In this document: positions 5,490 through 6,440 of the stretch, piece after piece
How the letters are laid out: each line of letters begins with the position of its first letter
How positions within the stretch are numbered: position 1 is the first letter of the stretch
Assembly (NCBI GenBank): GCA_029288195.1
Contig: JARFPR010000106.1
Location: 1-6,440, forward strand
Source: Gammaproteobacteria bacterium
GTDB lineage: Bacteria > Pseudomonadota > Gammaproteobacteria > GCA-001735895
Direction: 5' to 3'
DNA: 6,440 nucleotides
Position numbers and translations under genes: made by a program
Notes under the pieces: generated by a model
What the model saw: the letters and a program-made list of their open reading frames with translations, nothing else
Database searches by the model: none
Told to the model about the DNA's origin: nothing

Positions 5490-6251
5490 ATGTGCCTGAT
5501 CCTGTTTGCCTTTCGCCAGCACCGGGATTACCCGCTTATCGTGATTGCCAATCGTGACGAGTATTATGCGCGCCCGACGCGCGACGCGCACTGGTGGGAC
5601 GAGACACCGGTGTTTGCCGGACGCGATCTCGAGGCTGGTGGCACCTGGCTCGGCACCAATCGACGGGGTCGATTCGCTGCAGTTACCAATGTTCGCGAAC
5701 CAGGTGGGATGAAACCTGGTAAAAAATCACGTGGCGCACTGACGCAGAGCTTCCTATCGGGTGATGCCACACCCGAGACCTTCCTGCAGGAACTAAACCC
5801 TCATGACCGGGACTACGCCGGATTCAACCTGCTGCTAGGCGACGCCCAGGACTTATGGTTTTACTCCAACCGTGATCACGGTATTCGCGGCATCGATCCC
5901 GGGGTTTACGGCATTAGCAATGGCACTTTTGACGAACCCTGGCCCAAGCTCAGCTCCGGCAAACAGGAACTCGCGGCAATGCTCGAGGGTGAGATTATTG
6001 CCGCCGACCTGATGGAGATTCTGACCGACCACCAGGTAGCACAGGACCACGAATTACCGCAAACCGGGGTTTCGCTCGACATCGAGCGAATGCTCTCGAG
6101 CCGCTTCATCCGTTCTCCTGAATATGGCACCCGCGCCTGCAGCGTGGTCACAATAGGTGCCGACAAGCATATTAGTTTCAGTGAACAAAACTCTCTCGAT
6201 GCCGAGCATAGCGGTAACCTGATTCAGGAAACCTTTGAAATACTCACCTAA
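5490..6251 (+). CDS. NRDE/TANGO2-family protein
   Basis: The 253-residue product belongs to the TANGO2 family (older name NRDE, after its motif). The defining NRDE lies at 21-24 within VIANRDEYYARPT. Other family blocks are AGGTWLGTNRRGRFAAVTNVR (49-69), SRGAL (80-84), GFNLLLGD (111-118), YGISNG (140-145), WPK (151-153) and YGTRACSVV (212-220). It starts MCL, so Cys2 would become N-terminal after Met removal, as in Ntn-type hydrolase folds, although hydrolase activity is not established for the family. There is no signal peptide or membrane segment, so it should be cytosolic. Eukaryotic TANGO2/HRG-9 proteins have been linked to heme trafficking and to lipid/acyl-CoA metabolism; the bacterial role is less settled. 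It begins 37 bp after the sbmA-like stop in the same direction, with no terminator between, so co-transcription is plausible. The ribosome site is weak (AAAAG at 5483-5487). The family is confident; the function is open. Confidence 0.92.
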   Translation: MCLILFAFRQHRDYPLIVIANRDEYYARPTRDAHWWDETPVFAGRDLEAGGTWLGTNRRGRFAAVTNVREPGGMKPGKKSRGALTQSFLSGDATPETFLQELNPHDRDYAGFNLLLGDAQDLWFYSNRDHGIRGIDPGVYGISNGTFDEPWPKLSSGKQELAAMLEGEIIAADLMEILTDHQVAQDHELPQTGVSLDIERMLSSRFIRSPEYGTRACSVVTIGADKHISFSEQNSLDAEHSGNLIQETFEILT

Positions 6252-6440
6252 TGAAAGGTGACGCGGCGGCTGGCTCAGCCCCTGACTCGCATTCCATCTA
6301 GAAGGCAGGCCTATTAAAATCGCTCCGAGCCGGCAACCGAAGACCTTCCTTGCGACTGACTGGGTGGCCTTCGGCTTCCCGAAAAAGGAATAATTTGAAA
6401 GGGCAAGGCGAGACTCGACTTCCATGTCTCGACTCGCCAC
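6252..6440. other. gene-free right end with small dyads
   Basis: No gene is supported. Three weak dyads are visible: GGCTG-GCT-CAGCC (6268-6280), 17 bases after the last stop and not followed by a T-run; CCGAAG (6337-6342) with CTTCGG (6369-6374); and, at the very edge, GGCGAG (6407-6412) with CTCGCC (6433-6438), overlapping an alternative pairing CGAGAC (6409-6414) with GTCTCG (6426-6431). A minus-strand frame stays open from the window end back across the NRDE gene, but it is antisense to a real gene and is not counted. This block may be a dispersed repeat or the leader of a gene beyond the edge. Confidence 0.5.

Noticed and set aside
6054..6440. 128-codon minus-strand frame at the right edge
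   Set aside because: It begins with GTG at the window edge, overlaps the conserved 3' part of the NRDE gene in antisense, and has no recognised domain.
1..6440. tRNA, rRNA, CRISPR array, riboswitch or prophage/defence genes
   Set aside because: No cloverleaf, regular spaced repeats, known aptamer core, or integrase/transposase/nuclease frames were seen. All long frames are accounted for by four housekeeping-type genes.

Overview
This window looks like a chromosomal segment of a gammaproteobacterium with moderate GC content. Three of the four genes (PriA, HemH, SbmA) are full length and resemble the Escherichia coli proteins as I recall them. The closest match is the N-terminus of the SbmA-like protein. 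The fourth gene encodes a TANGO2/NRDE-family protein. There is no phage, insertion sequence, CRISPR array or toxin-type cargo. The genus cannot be named from sequence alone.

Layout: positions 1-378 carry no supportable gene. They hold a MITE-like or cruciform-forming element (28-bp inverted arms at 159-186 and 263-290, with a perfect 24-bp palindrome inside) and an intrinsic terminator for priA. priA lies at 379-2574 on the minus strand and starts with GTG. Positions 2575-3118 form a 544-bp AT-rich divergent intergenic region. It contains two perfect head-to-head DnaA boxes, weaker boxes, several dyads, three GATC sites within 86 bp and two very AT-rich tracts. Three plus-strand genes follow: hemH (3119-4102), an sbmA/bacA-type peptide transporter (4178-5452) and a TANGO2/NRDE-family gene (5490-6251). 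A third perfect DnaA box sits just after the hemH stop. The last 189 bases hold only small dyads.

The genes cover replication restart (PriA), the last step of protoheme synthesis (HemH), proton-driven peptide import (SbmA family) and a cytosolic protein whose eukaryotic relatives act in heme trafficking (TANGO2/HRG-9). hemH, sbmA-like and the NRDE gene are co-oriented with gaps of 75 and 37 bp and could be partly co-transcribed.

The most interesting signal is the priA-hemH intergenic region. It has the parts expected of a DnaA-dependent origin or a DnaA-titration/regulatory site, and genes diverge from it on both sides. dnaA, rpmH, gidA/mnmG and mioC, the usual neighbours of a gammaproteobacterial oriC, are absent from the window, so this remains a hypothesis.
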